64,000 nucleotides of DNA from assembly GCF_003576645.1 (NCBI RefSeq), contig NC_044927.1, positions 17,693,474 through 17,757,473 of the forward strand. The letters are read 5' to 3'. Under the pieces are notes generated by a model. The model was not told the DNA's origin. It was given only the letters and a program-made list of their open reading frames with translations, and ran no database searches. The translations under genes were made by a program, and so were the position numbers. Positions 23,867-35,822 of this stretch are shown here, piece after piece (the stretch's first letter is position 1; each line of letters begins with the position of its first letter). The DNA comes from Ipomoea triloba. Its lineage: Eukaryota; Streptophyta; Magnoliopsida; Solanales; Convolvulaceae.

Positions 23867-25544
23867 AAGGTCAAGGGATGCCCTTCAATCCCTTTCCCTC
23901 GATATATTTTGTTACATTGGGACAATGTAACTCTTTAAGTGTGGGGGAAAGAGGTTGAATTGATTTTCCCTTTTTATATTTTCAGCTTTGTTTTTAATTT
24001 TTAGTTTTATTTTGTTTTTAAAACTTCTCCTGATTTGAATTTGAATCCTTACTCCTATTTGTCTTGCTTTTCGGGTTTCTATGAAATGAAAGATTGTGAT
24101 TTTATGTTGAAAAATATGCTCATGAGCTTGTTAGTTTTCCCACTTGAATTTTTGTAAATATGTCATGCTTTTGCTTGGATGATTCATGATCTTCTTGTTG
24201 ATAAATTACTTGTCATGGCACCTAGTTGCAATTATTCTCTCTTGCCGGTCTGTGGTTTGTTTGGTTGAACTTGTTGCATTCCAATGTGTCATTGATGAAA
24301 TCAAAGTGAAGCACATGATTGAACTATTCTCTTGCCAATGTCCTTGTTAACCGCTTAATAATTGAAATAATTCCTAATCTAGTGGTTTGTGCTTCGCTAG
24401 TGAAAGTTTATGCGAAATTCCGGCATTGCCTCATTAGTTGGATTTATGGAACTTGTCTCAATACTCCTCCAAAATGTAGTCTAATTGCTTGCATGATTAG
24501 AAATGATTTAGGCCATTTTTGTTCACCCTTAGCCTTTAAAGTTACCTACATCGTATGTTTTTATCCCTTGTGTCCCCTTTGAGCCTTTTTCTTTGTTTAA
24601 TCCTTGTTCGTGAATTTTTCTTGTTTAACCCTCATCATCAAACCCTTAGCCATTAGCCAAATATGTTCCCTTCCACCCTCGAGAAAATTTAGCATTTATC
24701 TTTGTTATTCTTAGAAGAGATCTTTATGGAGCTTATAGTTAGAATGCAACATGTACTTTGAAATGTCTAAGTGTGGGGGTCTAGATCTTTTGTGTATAGT
24801 CGTTTACTACTTGGGTAGTTTGCTAGCATTCGAATAAAGTTTGCTTCTATTATAAATAAAAAAAAAATCAGAAAATTGAAAATCAAAATCCCAAAGTTGA
24901 TACTTTGAAAAGTTGTTGCTTGTTCTTGAGAAAATCAAAAAAAGAAAGAAAAAATTATTGAAGAATAAAAGTTTGAATAGTTTGAAGTTTGTAAATAGTT
25001 AGTTGGAAAGTTTGTATTCGACCCCCACTTCATTAGAATGTTGTCTTGGTTCTTAAAAGTTACATTCGGCTCCTTTGGTCATATCTTTCTCATTTCTTCT
25101 AGGATTTTATAAGGTAGATATTTTTGACATTCTCTCTCTTTTGTTAATTTTTCCATACCCCTTCTTTGTTAGCCTAAACCCTTAGCCCCGTTACAAGCTA
25201 ATAAAAGACCTATTTGATCTTTGCATGCAACTTTAGATCTATACTAGCAGGAGTACAAAAGGCAAGCCTTTGGGATCTATTTCTAATGCCAAGTTTTGCA
25301 TAAACCTAACTGAGTATGTGTGCGCACTAGATTTCTTACTATAAATAATTTGGTGCTTGGATATTGGCCTGCGAATGGATCTTGTGTGTCAATCTGAGAT
25401 GATTCTTGAAGCATGTTGTTGTGTGACAAGTTGGTTTGCGGACGTTTGGTTGTTGCAAGAGAGGTATGCGCGACTTGTGTGCTTGACTTGAAATTACCCA
25501 TTTGTTTGCTTGAGGACAAGCAAAGACTCAAGTGTGGGGGAGTT
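23867..25544 (+). other. Element 1 3' internal region with three PPT-like motifs
   Basis: Non-coding. AAGTGTGGGGG occurs at 23937-23947, 24769-24779 and 25530-25540. Only the last is next to the LTR and is the working polypurine tract; the others could be internal plus-strand primers or relics of duplication. Confidence 0.8.
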
Positions 25545-26873
25545 TGATATGACCTCATTAGTGCATATTTTTCTAAGGGTTTTAGATCAATTTTGGAGCT
25601 TAAATGTATTAAATTATCGCCTCCAATTCATGTTTCCTTGCTTTCTAGTGTAGACATGATTTATTATTAAATTTGGTGCTTTTAAGGCGTTTGTTAGTAT
25701 TTTGAATCCATTTTAGATCAAACGCAAAGCAAAGGGACGATGGAAGGCATGATTGGAGTCAAAACAAATGAAGAATGCTGATTTTAGAGTTGGACGCGTC
25801 CGGAATCCCGCCCGTCGCGACAAAATACTTCAGTGCGTGAAGACTTGAGCTAAGTGCCAGGCTCGACGCGTCGAGTCCATGCCGTAGCATTTTCCGGAAA
25901 TTATCGAAGGCTCGACGCGTCGAGAATCCTGTGACAGTCCAAAACTCTGCTGCGCGGAATTGCCTATTTTGCCCCTATTTTTGCTCCCACTATATAAAGC
26001 TCATTTTCCAAGAACCCAAAGCTAAGCTGCGTTTTTAGGAGGCAAAAAGGAGTGAGTGAAAGGGGTTGTCTCTTCAATAGAGTGAAGGAGGGATCCACCA
26101 CTTTGAAGAAGAAGATTGTCATCTCAAGGAGCTATCAAGGCTTTGGGAGGAAGAAGGAAAGCTTGGAAAGCTATATTCGGGAGAATTTCCATTCCTTTCC
26201 TTTACTTTCTTAGTTTTTGTAAACTCTTTATTACTTGAGCTTTAAATTCAATCCTAGCCATGATTGGCTAAAGTAATTTTGGGATTTTTGGGTGAAAGTT
26301 GTTTATGAACCTATTGTGCCTTGTTCTTAATGTTTTAATGTTATGTTTTACATTTGGGTTTTATACTTATGATGCAATTGTGATTTCTATTGTGATGCTT
26401 GTGATTAAAGGCCTAAATTACTTGTATCTTGCTATAGTTGTGTCTTAATGGGAGTTAGGGCATATATTAGAGCACTCACTTTTGCACTTGACTTTTGCAC
26501 CTTGGGAGAGGGCAAATTTGTTAAGGGATTTCGTTTAGATTGCTTGTTCTTGATTAGTTCTTTATTGTGGGTTTGAATTATGGGAGTAATTCCTTACCTT
26601 TTGTGAATGCAATCATCCACATTTGTTAGAACCCAAATTACATATCTCACCTTAGTATGGCACTAGGTTAGTAAACACTTGAACCCGAAAATCCCAACTA
26701 GCTTTCTTTATTCTTGCTTATTACTATATTTGCGATCGTTCAAACACCATTTTCATTAGGATTAGCTTCATAAGAATATTTTAGTAACTAGTGTTTGGTA
26801 TGCCCCGCTTCCCTGTGGATCGATACCCCGGAATACTCCGGGTATTTGTTTGTGTTAAAATATGCTACAATCA
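25545..26873 (+). mobile_element. Element 1 3' LTR
   Basis: 1,329 bp, starts after the PPT. Palindromes GGACGCGTCC (25792) and CTCGACGCGTCGAG (25862, 25911) lie upstream of the TATA box at 25990. Compared with the 5' LTR it has an extra CTCGACGCGTCGAG unit, an extra TTTTGCACCTTGGGAGAGGG segment and a deletion near 26700. Confidence 0.95.
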
Positions 26874-26878
26874 ATAAG

Positions 26879-28200
26879 CCTCCAAGATACCCATAATTTG
26901 AATACATTTTAGGGTGTTTTGTCACGCTTTTAGCATCCTTACATGATAAATTGTGATCAAATATGCTTTAAATTCACTAACCGACACGCAAAGCTACTTT
27001 TAGCCGATATGAGGTGATACAGGAGTCCCGGGAGCCAATGAGAACGAAAACCGAGCTTAAAGAACGAACCAGGCAAGATCGGAGCCCCGAAGGACCCAAG
27101 AAGACCTCCACACGCGTGTGAGTGCGCGTGGCCACAATCCAGTAGCCTGCCACGCACGATCACACGCGTGTGGAGCGGCGTGGAGACTGCAATGCGCGAA
27201 TTTCCCTAGGGTTGCTTTTCGGAGACTATTTAAACCCCTTGATAGATTTTCAGAGGAGGACTCTCTTTTTCCCAATTTTAAGAACTTATTTTTCCTTTCC
27301 CAACTTTGGGATTTATTTTAGATAATTTCTAGGAATAGTTTAGATAATTCTCATTGTAGAAGACAACAAGCTTGGATTGAAGGATCACTTCAACTCTAGG
27401 TGATTTCTATTACATTTCTAATCTATTTACTATTTTGTTCTTTGATTGAATTAGCTCTTGTCTTGAATTTCATATCATGAGTGGCTAGTTTAATCTAGGG
27501 ATTTGGTTTGTGTGAAGATATGTTGCTAGTGTGATGATCTTATATCTATTTTTGGATCTAAATGCTTAGATTGTTGGGTTATCTATTCTTGTCTATTGAT
27601 TGTTGTTTTGATGATATATTGTTTGGATTTGGCCAATCTAGATGAGAGATTGAGCTCTTGACTCTTTCATGTCTTTGATTAGAGTTAGGATTGAAGCTTT
27701 GTAGCAATCATAGATCCTATGGACTTCTTAAGAATAGTAGGAAAGTGTGTAGCTAAAGTGTTTGATAAAATTCCTCTTAGAACTTTGGATGCTTGAAGGC
27801 ATTCCTAAGTCCAAGAAGCCTTAGTACACAAAGGTGGAAAAGGACTAAGAACACACACTCTTGAATAGCCAACATCTTTGTCTTGTTTATCCATTACCTT
27901 AGACACACCAAGATGCAACATAGATGAGCACCATCCAATCCCTATCTTGTTACATATTTTTCAATCTCTTTTACTTTACACTATTTTCTCACACAAACAC
28001 AATCTTATGAACTCCTTTCACTCACAAATCACCATTCACCACACTCTAATCTATGGCATGACTCAATCACGTAAACGCCCGAACGTTTGACAAACCTCCA
28101 CGTCCTTCCTTCGAGACCGACACTCGGGGAGTCACTGACTTTCCGTTTTAACACGCACACATCTTTTGATGATTCATCCTTACACAAAACTGCATCTTCA
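26879..28200 (+). mobile_element. Element 2 5' LTR (main part)
   Basis: Together with TGATAAG at 17396-17402 this forms an LTR of about 1.33 kb, the same family as the solo LTRs at 40993-42278 and 43589-44901. The palindromes CACACGCGTGTG at 27109 and 27161 flank a stem-loop with CCAGTAGC, about 55 bp before a TATA-like CTATTTAAA (27226). A U5 block ACACTCGGGGAGTCACTGAC is shared with the other family members. Ends TTCA before the PBS. Confidence 0.9.
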
Positions 28201-28203
28201 AAA

Positions 28204-28221
28204 TGGTGACGTTGCCGGGGA
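28204..28221 (+). other. Element 2 primer-binding site, mutated
   Basis: TGGTGACGTTGCCGGGGA differs from the tRNA-Asp-type PBS at two positions near its start, three bases after the LTR. Confidence 0.8.
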
Positions 28222-28405
28222 AGGCAATAGGTTGTCAAATGTTTTTTGTTTATTTTGATTGAAGGATTGCTAGATTTGAGCATTGTTAATCCACACCATT
28301 TTCTTTTGTTTCATTTTCTATTTTGTTTGTTTTTGCTACTTACCCAATTGACTACTTGTAGTCAATTGTGGAATCTTTTGCTTCATTGATAATCTTAATA
28401 GGTGA

Positions 28406-30652
28406 ATGCACACGCGAGCAAAAGGAAATCAAGGCTTACTACCTTACATTCCAGAAATCAATAAAGCAACTAGAAACAAAAATACCCAAAGGTCACAAAT
28501 GGCTTCATCTCGCGCAACAAGAAATTTGCAAGGAAGAGGAGCGACAATACCAAACCCGCCCCCAACACCAGTTATTCCACAAGGACTAAATAACCATGAA
28601 GAACCAATTCTTGAAGAACCACAAGCTAACAGAGCAAACCCACAAGAAAACATTCGTGAAGAAGAATACTATGGAATCCCTCAGGAACCACAGAGATCAA
28701 TTGCAGATTATATGACTCCGGATTTTAACATGCATAACTCAATCTATGTACCGCCGATGGAAAACGTCAACTTTCACGTGCATCCAACTATTCTCACACT
28801 GGTCCAGAATAGTCAATACTCGGGATTGCCATCCGAAGATCCCAATGCACACATAACAAGGTTCATACGAGCATGTGGGATGTACAGACAAGAAGGCGTT
28901 AGTGAGGAGATAATTCGACTTAAATTATTCCCATTTTCAGTTATAGGAGAGGCAGCACGTTGGTTGGAAAGCCAAGACGACAATCATTTCAGATCATGGC
29001 AGCAGTTGCATCGTGAATTCATGAACGAGTTCTTCCCCATCACAAAGACTATGAGGATCCGAAGGCTAATACAGGAATTCAAGCAAGGAAGGCTTGAGAG
29101 TTTGGGGGAGGCTTGGAGACGATTCAAGGTTCTAAAAAGACAATGCCCGCAAGATCTGATGCACCCATGGGACGTGATTAGCTCATTCTACGGAGGGCTA
29201 ACCGATGACGGAAAGATGTTACTTGACTCATCCTCCAGCGGTGCCTTTGTCTTCTTAGCTTTGCCCGAAGCTGGAGAATTGATCGAGAGAATATCTAAGA
29301 ATACCTCTTGTTGGTATGACCGACGAGGAGAGCACGGAGGCATGTATGAGATTAATAGCCACGTGGCGAGTGAGACGAAAATAGAGGCAATGAATCATGA
29401 GATCAAGAAGTTACAGGCACTTTATTGTAACATCTGTGGAGGACCACATGATACTAATATCTGCACTTCACCGTCTGCATCCGAGCAGGTTGAGGCGGTG
29501 GACTATCAAAGGAACTCCAACTACAATGCCTATGGACATAATCAAAGGTCGAACAACAATTGGAAACAAGGCGAGGGATGAAACAACAATGATGGATATC
29601 ATGCGCAAGGACAATACAATTATGGAAACAAGCCTGCTTATGGACAAAATGACAAGGGCAGATTGATGTATAATCAAAATCAAGGCAATGGAGGCCAAAT
29701 GACCCAGCTCGGGCCACAATACAACTCTCAACTTGACTTTACTCAATAGAGGAGGGATGATATCCGTGAAGTAGTTGAAAGGCTTACCAAGACGATCATG
29801 GAATTAAAAAATGATCGAGCCAATCTTAAGCAAGAGATTACTCAAGAAATCAGACAAGAGATTTCTTGTCTCAGACAAGAATCCAAGGCTACACTCAAGA
29901 CCATTGAGAATCAAATCTCACAAATGTTCAAGATGATGTCTGAGAGACACTACGGACAACTCCCTAGTAACACAGAGAATAATCCAAAAGAGAGAGTCAA
30001 TGCTATTGATGCCAAGGAAGAGAAGCACGAAAATTGTGACCCGATGGATATTGTTTACAGAATATGCTAATGTAGGAAAAAGGGCAAGGGAGATGAAACT
30101 ACCTCTTGTAGTCCTAATCTTGAATCAAAGACTGCGAGCGCTTCGTGCACAATTTCAATGAAGGAAAGCAATGAGAAAACCACTTCTGAAAACTGCCCCA
30201 AAGAAAAGGAGCTATCACAAGACAAAACCAAAAATGCAAAGGAAAAGGAAGCGGTACGAGAAGGTACAATTAATACTTTTATCCGAAAATTTTTCAATAA
30301 CAAAGAATGCCGCGAGTTATTTGAGGACGAAAATTGTGATAATTTTACTTGCTTAAGCCAAGAGTCTTCGGCTTGTTTGACTGAGGGTCACCCTAGAAAG
30401 AAGGGCGACCTGGGAGCTTTGGTGATTCCTTGTTCTATACAGAACATGGATCCCCAAAATGCTCTAGCCGATCTCGGAACTTCGATTAATGTAATGTCTT
30501 CAAATCTCTTTGAAAAATTGAACTTACCAAGTTTGAAACCGACAAGGCTGACACTCTGTAAGGCTTGGCGGAGGATGTTCTAGTAAGAATAAGAAAATTT
30601 CTTGTGCTTGTCGATTTTGTTGTTTGTAAGATGGGAGATACAGAGCCCTATG
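28406..30652 (+). pseudogene. Element 2 gag-protease, first part
   Basis: One frame from MHTRAKGNQGLL at 28406 runs through gag into protease with stops at 29579, 29747 and 30068. Gag core: YSGLPSEDPNAHITRFIRAC, LKLFPFSVIGEAARWLES, WQQLHREFMNEFFPITKTMR, EAWRRFKVLKRQCPQDL. The zinc knuckle is CNICGGPHDTNIC. A helical segment (ISCLRQESKATLKTIENQIS) follows. The protease has ALADLGTSINVMSSNLFEKL with D-L-G-T instead of D-L-G-A, then a frame change near 30560 and EDVLVRIRKFLVLVDFVVCK. At 30653 a solo LTR splits the gene; the rest is at 35470-35599. Confidence 0.92.
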
Positions 30653-31283
30653 TGTAACACCCCCATTTTTCAAACCAAAAATTAGATCGATTTTCCCTAA
30701 TTTTTTTCTTTCTTAATAATTCACTAACAATATTGCGAAAGCTTTACATACTTAATTGAATAGGGATGCTACCGCCACACCTAATCCTTACTTGATTAGA
30801 TGCAAGGCTAACCTTAAACAATACCAAAATAAAATCCTTAGTTCACAAGTCTTTCTAAAAGTAAAAATAATAATCCACTATTACATCAATTTCTTCTTAA
30901 GCCTTGATAGTCCTCAGAATCTCGGTCTACCGCACTCTCACATCAAACCATGTCAAACATCACCTGCTACTCAAATAGGGATTTCAAAACACAACAAGAA
31001 AGTAAGGGGTTAGCAACACTTGCTAAGTAAGGGACTGCTTGCCCCTAAAGAAAACAATTTTAGAAAATAAGAATTTACTTTACTTTACCCCCTTCTTTCA
31101 AAAACTCGGATGCACTGCACTTTATTTCAGTAAAGCGATTTATAGATATACATATAAACGTTTCATAATATCATCACTTTCAAGATTTTCTTAAAACTTT
31201 ATTTTGTGCCATACTTGCACACCACAAAATACATATGGAAGCACATCAATCACACATAAATGGGACAGGGTCCTTTATACTTA

Positions 31284-31640
31284 GGCCCTAGTGAACAGCT
31301 CCACGCTGAACACTCCGCAAAATTCCCATGCCAATGGAAACATGACTCTAACCTTAAGTGTGCACACCCCCGAGTGAGGATTCCAAGCCTCACCGGGAAA
31401 TTACTAGTCCTAGTATTCGAGGATTTTTCCTACCGAATACTCCACAAAACAGGGTACATAGACCCTAGTGGTAGGCAAAAACCTAACCACTTCTCAAATC
31501 AACAGGACAATAAATGTCCTTGTATCCGGGGATTGTTCCTACCGGATACTCCTCAAACAGGCCCTAGTGGTTGGATTATCCTAACCACTCCTCAACAAGG
31601 CATAACCCTAGTATTCAGCATACAACTGAATACTCCAAAA
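31284..31640 (+). repeat. Array of seven imperfect hairpin units in the solo LTR
   Basis: Successive units share the edges CTAGT and ACTCC but have different stems that still pair: AGTATTCG/CGAATACT, GTATCCGG/CCGGATAC, AGTGGTT/AACCACT, AGTATTCAG/CTGAATACT, GTGAGG/CCTCAC, an AGTGGTAGG/CCTAACCACT pair, and AGTG..CAGC/GCTG..CACT. Loops are 7-14 nt. Confidence 0.8.
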
Positions 31641-33592
31641 TTTCCAAGTTACATATCTTCCATAGGTTTTCAAAATATTTTATTTAATGAAATATAGCCC
31701 TTAGGCTCTCAAAATCTCTTGACCAAAATCAATTTATCAAAAATCTCAAACTTGAGTTCTTAATATAGATTATACCTCATTATATTTCCATAAGTTTTGA
31801 AATCAAGACGTAGCATAAAAGCTTGTTCATAAATTTCATAGAAAAATAATATTTGTAAAATTAATCATTACTTGCGTTGTACATCCGATCTCTCAAGATG
31901 AGGTTTTCTTCCAAAATACAATTAGGCTAATTCTTTCCCTTGAAAAGCTCAAAAAAACTCATTTCGCAACCAAGAGTCCAAAATCTACATTTTGGTCAAT
32001 TTATTCCATTTGTCACTAACATGCATTCTACATAATCAGGAGTCCAATGTACACACAACATATATGTAAAATTTAAATTTGTAAGGAATGTACATATGCA
32101 TACATAATTCGTACGCCACTTATTCAAGAAAACAAATAATGATTATTATTATTATTATATATATTTTTTTTATAAAACTTCGTACGGCATTTAACAGTGG
32201 AACAAAATAATAAATTTTGTTATTATTATTAGTATTATTATTACTAATAAAATAACGTACGTACATAACATAACCTTACTAATCAAACATATTCATATAC
32301 TAATTGTGATACATAGAAAATTCATACTAATTGACAATACTAACTCGACTAATAAATTATGTACATTCAATAAGAAATTAAATGTAATGCTTGTACATAA
32401 ATAAATAAATAATTAAATATATACCCATAAAATAATAATAATAATCATAAGCATACGTACTTACGTAAGGTTCTTTACATATAATCATATATTTATTGTT
32501 ATTTTTTTTTTATAAAACCTACGTACGTACTACACATATACTTTATATATATAATATATACTTATATATCCACATACGTACATAATCAATATAAAAATAA
32601 TTTTTTTAATATATGTACTTACGTACATAATAGCAATATATACGTATAAAATATACACATATTATTTTTTTGGAAACACAAAAGAACATATATTTATGTA
32701 CACTACTTTTAGTACACTAATTTATAAGGAATATGATTATAATATATGAATATATACATACTGCTACACACAAGAATTAATATATATGTATATATACAAG
32801 ATTTTAAGTACAATTATTCATCAATACTTTCAAATACCATAATCTCTACCACAAGAGATAACTTGTACTATAAAGGTAATACATGCTTCAAGAATTTATG
32901 TAAGACAACCATGACTCGATCAATCCGCACAAAAGAAAATCATGTTTTAGTCATAGACTAAAACGCATAAGGGCAAGACATAAAACCATAAATCCACTTA
33001 CTTGAGAGTTTGATTTCTTCCAAGTTTCTCTACACCTTCAAATATTCAAGGTCTCTTCTTCTATCACCCCACATCATAGGCTTAGGGATATATATTCCAA
33101 CTCTTGAAGAAACAAGAAGATGATAAATTTCTTTTTCTTTTAGGATGAAGTTGACGGCATATGGGGGAGAAGGAGGAGGAAGAAGATTAATTCTCCACTT
33201 CTAATTTTTTTTTCGGTAAAAGGGGAGGAGAAAAAGGAGGAGTGGTAGAAGACATCCACTCATCCTCATCCAATCATCATTAAACATAATAATAAATATA
33301 ATAAATTAGAAATTGTAACTCATGTAACCTCCTAATCATATCCAATCACATTTAAATAAATATTTTTTTTTATGATTAATAGAAGAAAATGTATTGGATA
33401 GATACACATACATATATACATGTTGACATATATATACGTACACATAGTATTCCATATATATAATAGTAATATATATACACACTTACATATATATGTATGT
33501 AAAAATGTTTATATTTAAAAGTAATATATACATACGTATACTACATATACATATATAATATACATTACCAAAGTGCATAATTATATTTAATT

Positions 33593-35179
33593 GAGTTTTT
33601 TCCCAAAATGGTCCCTCGACTATTGCTCATTCTCAATTTTGCATTTCGACTTTCAATTGCACCTAATGTGGTCCCTCAACTTTCAAAAACTCACCCAATT
33701 TGGTCTTCCGTTACATATTCCGTCAAATCAGTGTTAAAATGGAGGGCATTTTCGTCCATTTACCTATTGTTAGCCTAATAAACATTGAGAAATAGTTGAG
33801 GGACCATTTTGAGAATAGTCAAGGGACCATTTTGGGAAAAACTATTTTTTTTTTTTCATTTTCTAGACTCTATAAAATTATAATTTCTATACATTTTTTT
33901 CTTACAAATATAAATAGTTAAAATCGTGCAATCCATCCTAAAAATTTTTAACTTTTTTACAAACTTTTTCCCTCTATCTAAATATACAAACTATTCCTAT
34001 GCAGATTTACAATAAGTTTCGTAAATTTCATAAATACTCATTTTTTAAGCACCGATTAAAATAATTCTTAGTCACTTCTGTAGTACTAAATATATTACTT
34101 TGGATTTTTTTATAAATAAGATATAATATTATTAAATTCAAATAATTAAAAATAATGTGCCCACAACACAAAAGATTTTATGATTGACTTAAAAATTAAC
34201 TATAAATTTTATTGTTGAATACAAATTGACAATTATTAAACATTATTTATAATAATTATTGTGTCCCGTGTAATATACTAAAATTATTAGGTAGGATTTT
34301 TATAATTAAGGTATAATTTAATTAAATCAAAATTATTAAAAATAATGTGTCCACATTACAAAATAAATTATACTTGCCTTAATAATTAATAATTGATAAA
34401 TAAAAATAAGAAGAGGAAAACATATAAAAGATGTCATACAATATCTTAAATAATGTAAATTAATATAAAATTTAATAATTATTGCAAAATCAAATACAGA
34501 AAATATTGCAGGAAACATTGACGAGATTTTACTTTTCGACTTACCTGAGAAGTTTACTAGAAAAATTTATTACCTTTCGGTCCAATATTTTCCCTACATT
34601 TTACACTCTTTGGGTGTCTACGCTTGAAAAAAAAATATTATTTTCAATGGTAAAAGTAATATTTAATGTGATACATAGTGATTGATTGTCTATGAACATT
34701 AAAAAAAAAAAAAAGTATATGAGTATTTATGAAATTTACGGAACTTATTGTAAAACTTCATAGGAATAGTTTGTATATTTAGAGGGGAAAAGTCTGTAAA
34801 GAAAGTTAAAAATTTTGAGGTTGGATTGCGCGATTTTAACTATTTATATTTGTAAGAAAAAAATGTATAGAAATTCTAATTTTATAGAGTCTAAAAATGA
34901 AAATAAACAAAAATGAAATAAATAAAATAGTTTTTCCCAAAATGGTCCCTTGACTATTCTCAAAATGGTCCCTCAACTATTTTTCAATGTTTATTAGGCT
35001 AACAATAGGTAAATGGACGAAAATACCCTTCATTTTAACACTGATTTGACGGAATATGTAACGGAAGACCAAATTGGGTGAGTTTTTAAAAGTCGAGGGA
35101 CCACATTAGGTGCAATTGAAAGTCGAAATGCAAAATTGAGAATGAGCAATAGTCGAGGGACCATTTTGGGAAAAAACTC
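33593..35179. mobile_element. Long-TIR Mutator-like element, 1.59 kb
   Basis: Both ends start GAGTTTTTTCCCAAAATGGT in inverted orientation. The inverted arms are about 450-475 bp and roughly 95 percent alike by eye (33593-34044 and 34705-35179). The 9-bp target duplication TATTTAATT is exact at 33584-33592 and 35180-35188, as expected for Mutator-like elements. No transposase; the centre has two diverged direct repeats around TTAAAAATAATGTG. Confidence 0.93.
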
Positions 35180-35320
35180 TATTTAATTATATAGTTTAAT
35201 AACAATATTAATAATAGTACTCATAATGATAATCATACTAATAATAATAATATTACTAGTAATAATGATGATGAGAATAAGGTTTCAAATGGACTTTGAG
35301 GAATAAAGAATTGTGATGGC

Positions 35321-35400
35321 TTGAAGGTTAAGATTGTAGTGTTCAATAATAGAGGTATAAGGTTCAAATCTCAACAATATAAATAAATACTTTCTTTTTC
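35321..35400 (+). repeat. Possible tRNA-like segment near the solo LTR end
   Basis: TGGCTTGAAGG resembles an A box with one mismatch and GGTTCAAATCT fits a B box 35 nt later, followed by a T/C-rich tail. Could be a SINE or part of U5. Confidence 0.35.
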
Positions 35401-35469
35401 TCTCATAAAGATGAACACTATTTCCCAATTGAATAATTATTTAACTTGGTGAAAAATCAGGGTATTACA

Positions 35470-35599
35470 CTATGGTTCTTTAATTCTTGGAAGACCATTT
35501 TTGGCTACTTGTCACGCCCGCATAGACGTAAGCTCGGGGGAGATAACCTTGAGATTTGATGGACAAGCCACGAATGATACTTTGACAAGCCACGAATGA
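35470..35599 (+). pseudogene. Element 2 protease, second part
   Basis: Resumes the retropepsin frame after the solo LTR: SLILGRPFLATCHARIDVSS, then GEITLRFDGQATND, ending at TGA 35597-35599. The LGRPFLAT motif is the conserved helix of the protease. No polymerase follows, as in element 1. Confidence 0.9.
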
Positions 35600-35774
35600 T
35601 GACAAAGTAAGAACAGAAGGGACTGATGAAGAAGTGATGGCGATAGTCAGAACAAAGACTAAATCAAAATCGAAGTGGAAAAATTACAAGCTGACATGGA
35701 AGAACACGTGGGTACCGAAGTGTTTCCTACCCACTACCAAGGAGTATGGTTGAAAAATGAACAAGGTATGATGC

Positions 35775-35822
35775 GTCTAGCTAGAGACGTAAATCGTGGC
35801 GCTGCTTGGGAGGCAACCCAAG
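35775..35822 (+). promoter_or_regulatory. Conserved hairpin box, element 2
   Basis: TCTAGCTAGAGACGTAAATC, GTGGCGCTG, then CTTGGGAGGCAACCCAAG (35805-35822). Same box and position after the protease as in element 1. Confidence 0.8.

Larger units (their letters stand above)
17403..26873 (+). mobile_element. Element 1: complete non-autonomous LTR retrotransposon, 9.47 kb
   Basis: Two LTRs of about 1.33 kb both start TGATATGACCTCATT/TG and end ACAATCA. The target duplication ATAAG is exact at 17398-17402 and 26874-26878. Order: LTR, PBS, gag, retropepsin, conserved hairpin, palindrome module, likely intron, ORF2, three polypurine-tract-like motifs, LTR. There is no reverse transcriptase, RNase H or integrase, so it needed enzymes in trans. 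The LTRs differ by several indels, so the insertion is not recent. It lies two bases inside the 5' LTR of element 2. Confidence 0.95.
30653..35469 (+). mobile_element. Solo LTR of a chromovirus-like element, 4.8 kb including a nested MULE
   Basis: Starts TGTAACACCCCCATTTTTC and ends CAGGGTATTACA. The target duplication CTATG is exact at 30648-30652 and 35470-35474, within the protease codons of element 2. Without the nested element (33593-35179 and its duplication) the LTR is about 3.2 kb, large but in the range of Tekay/Del LTRs. There is no PBS, PPT or ORF, so it is a solo LTR left by recombination. It carries a hairpin array at 31284-31640 and AT-rich microsatellite-like DNA at 32100-33580. 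Confidence 0.88.

Noticed and set aside
31260..31697. 145-codon ORF in the solo LTR.
   Set aside because: It lies over the hairpin array and is a by-product of its repeated units.
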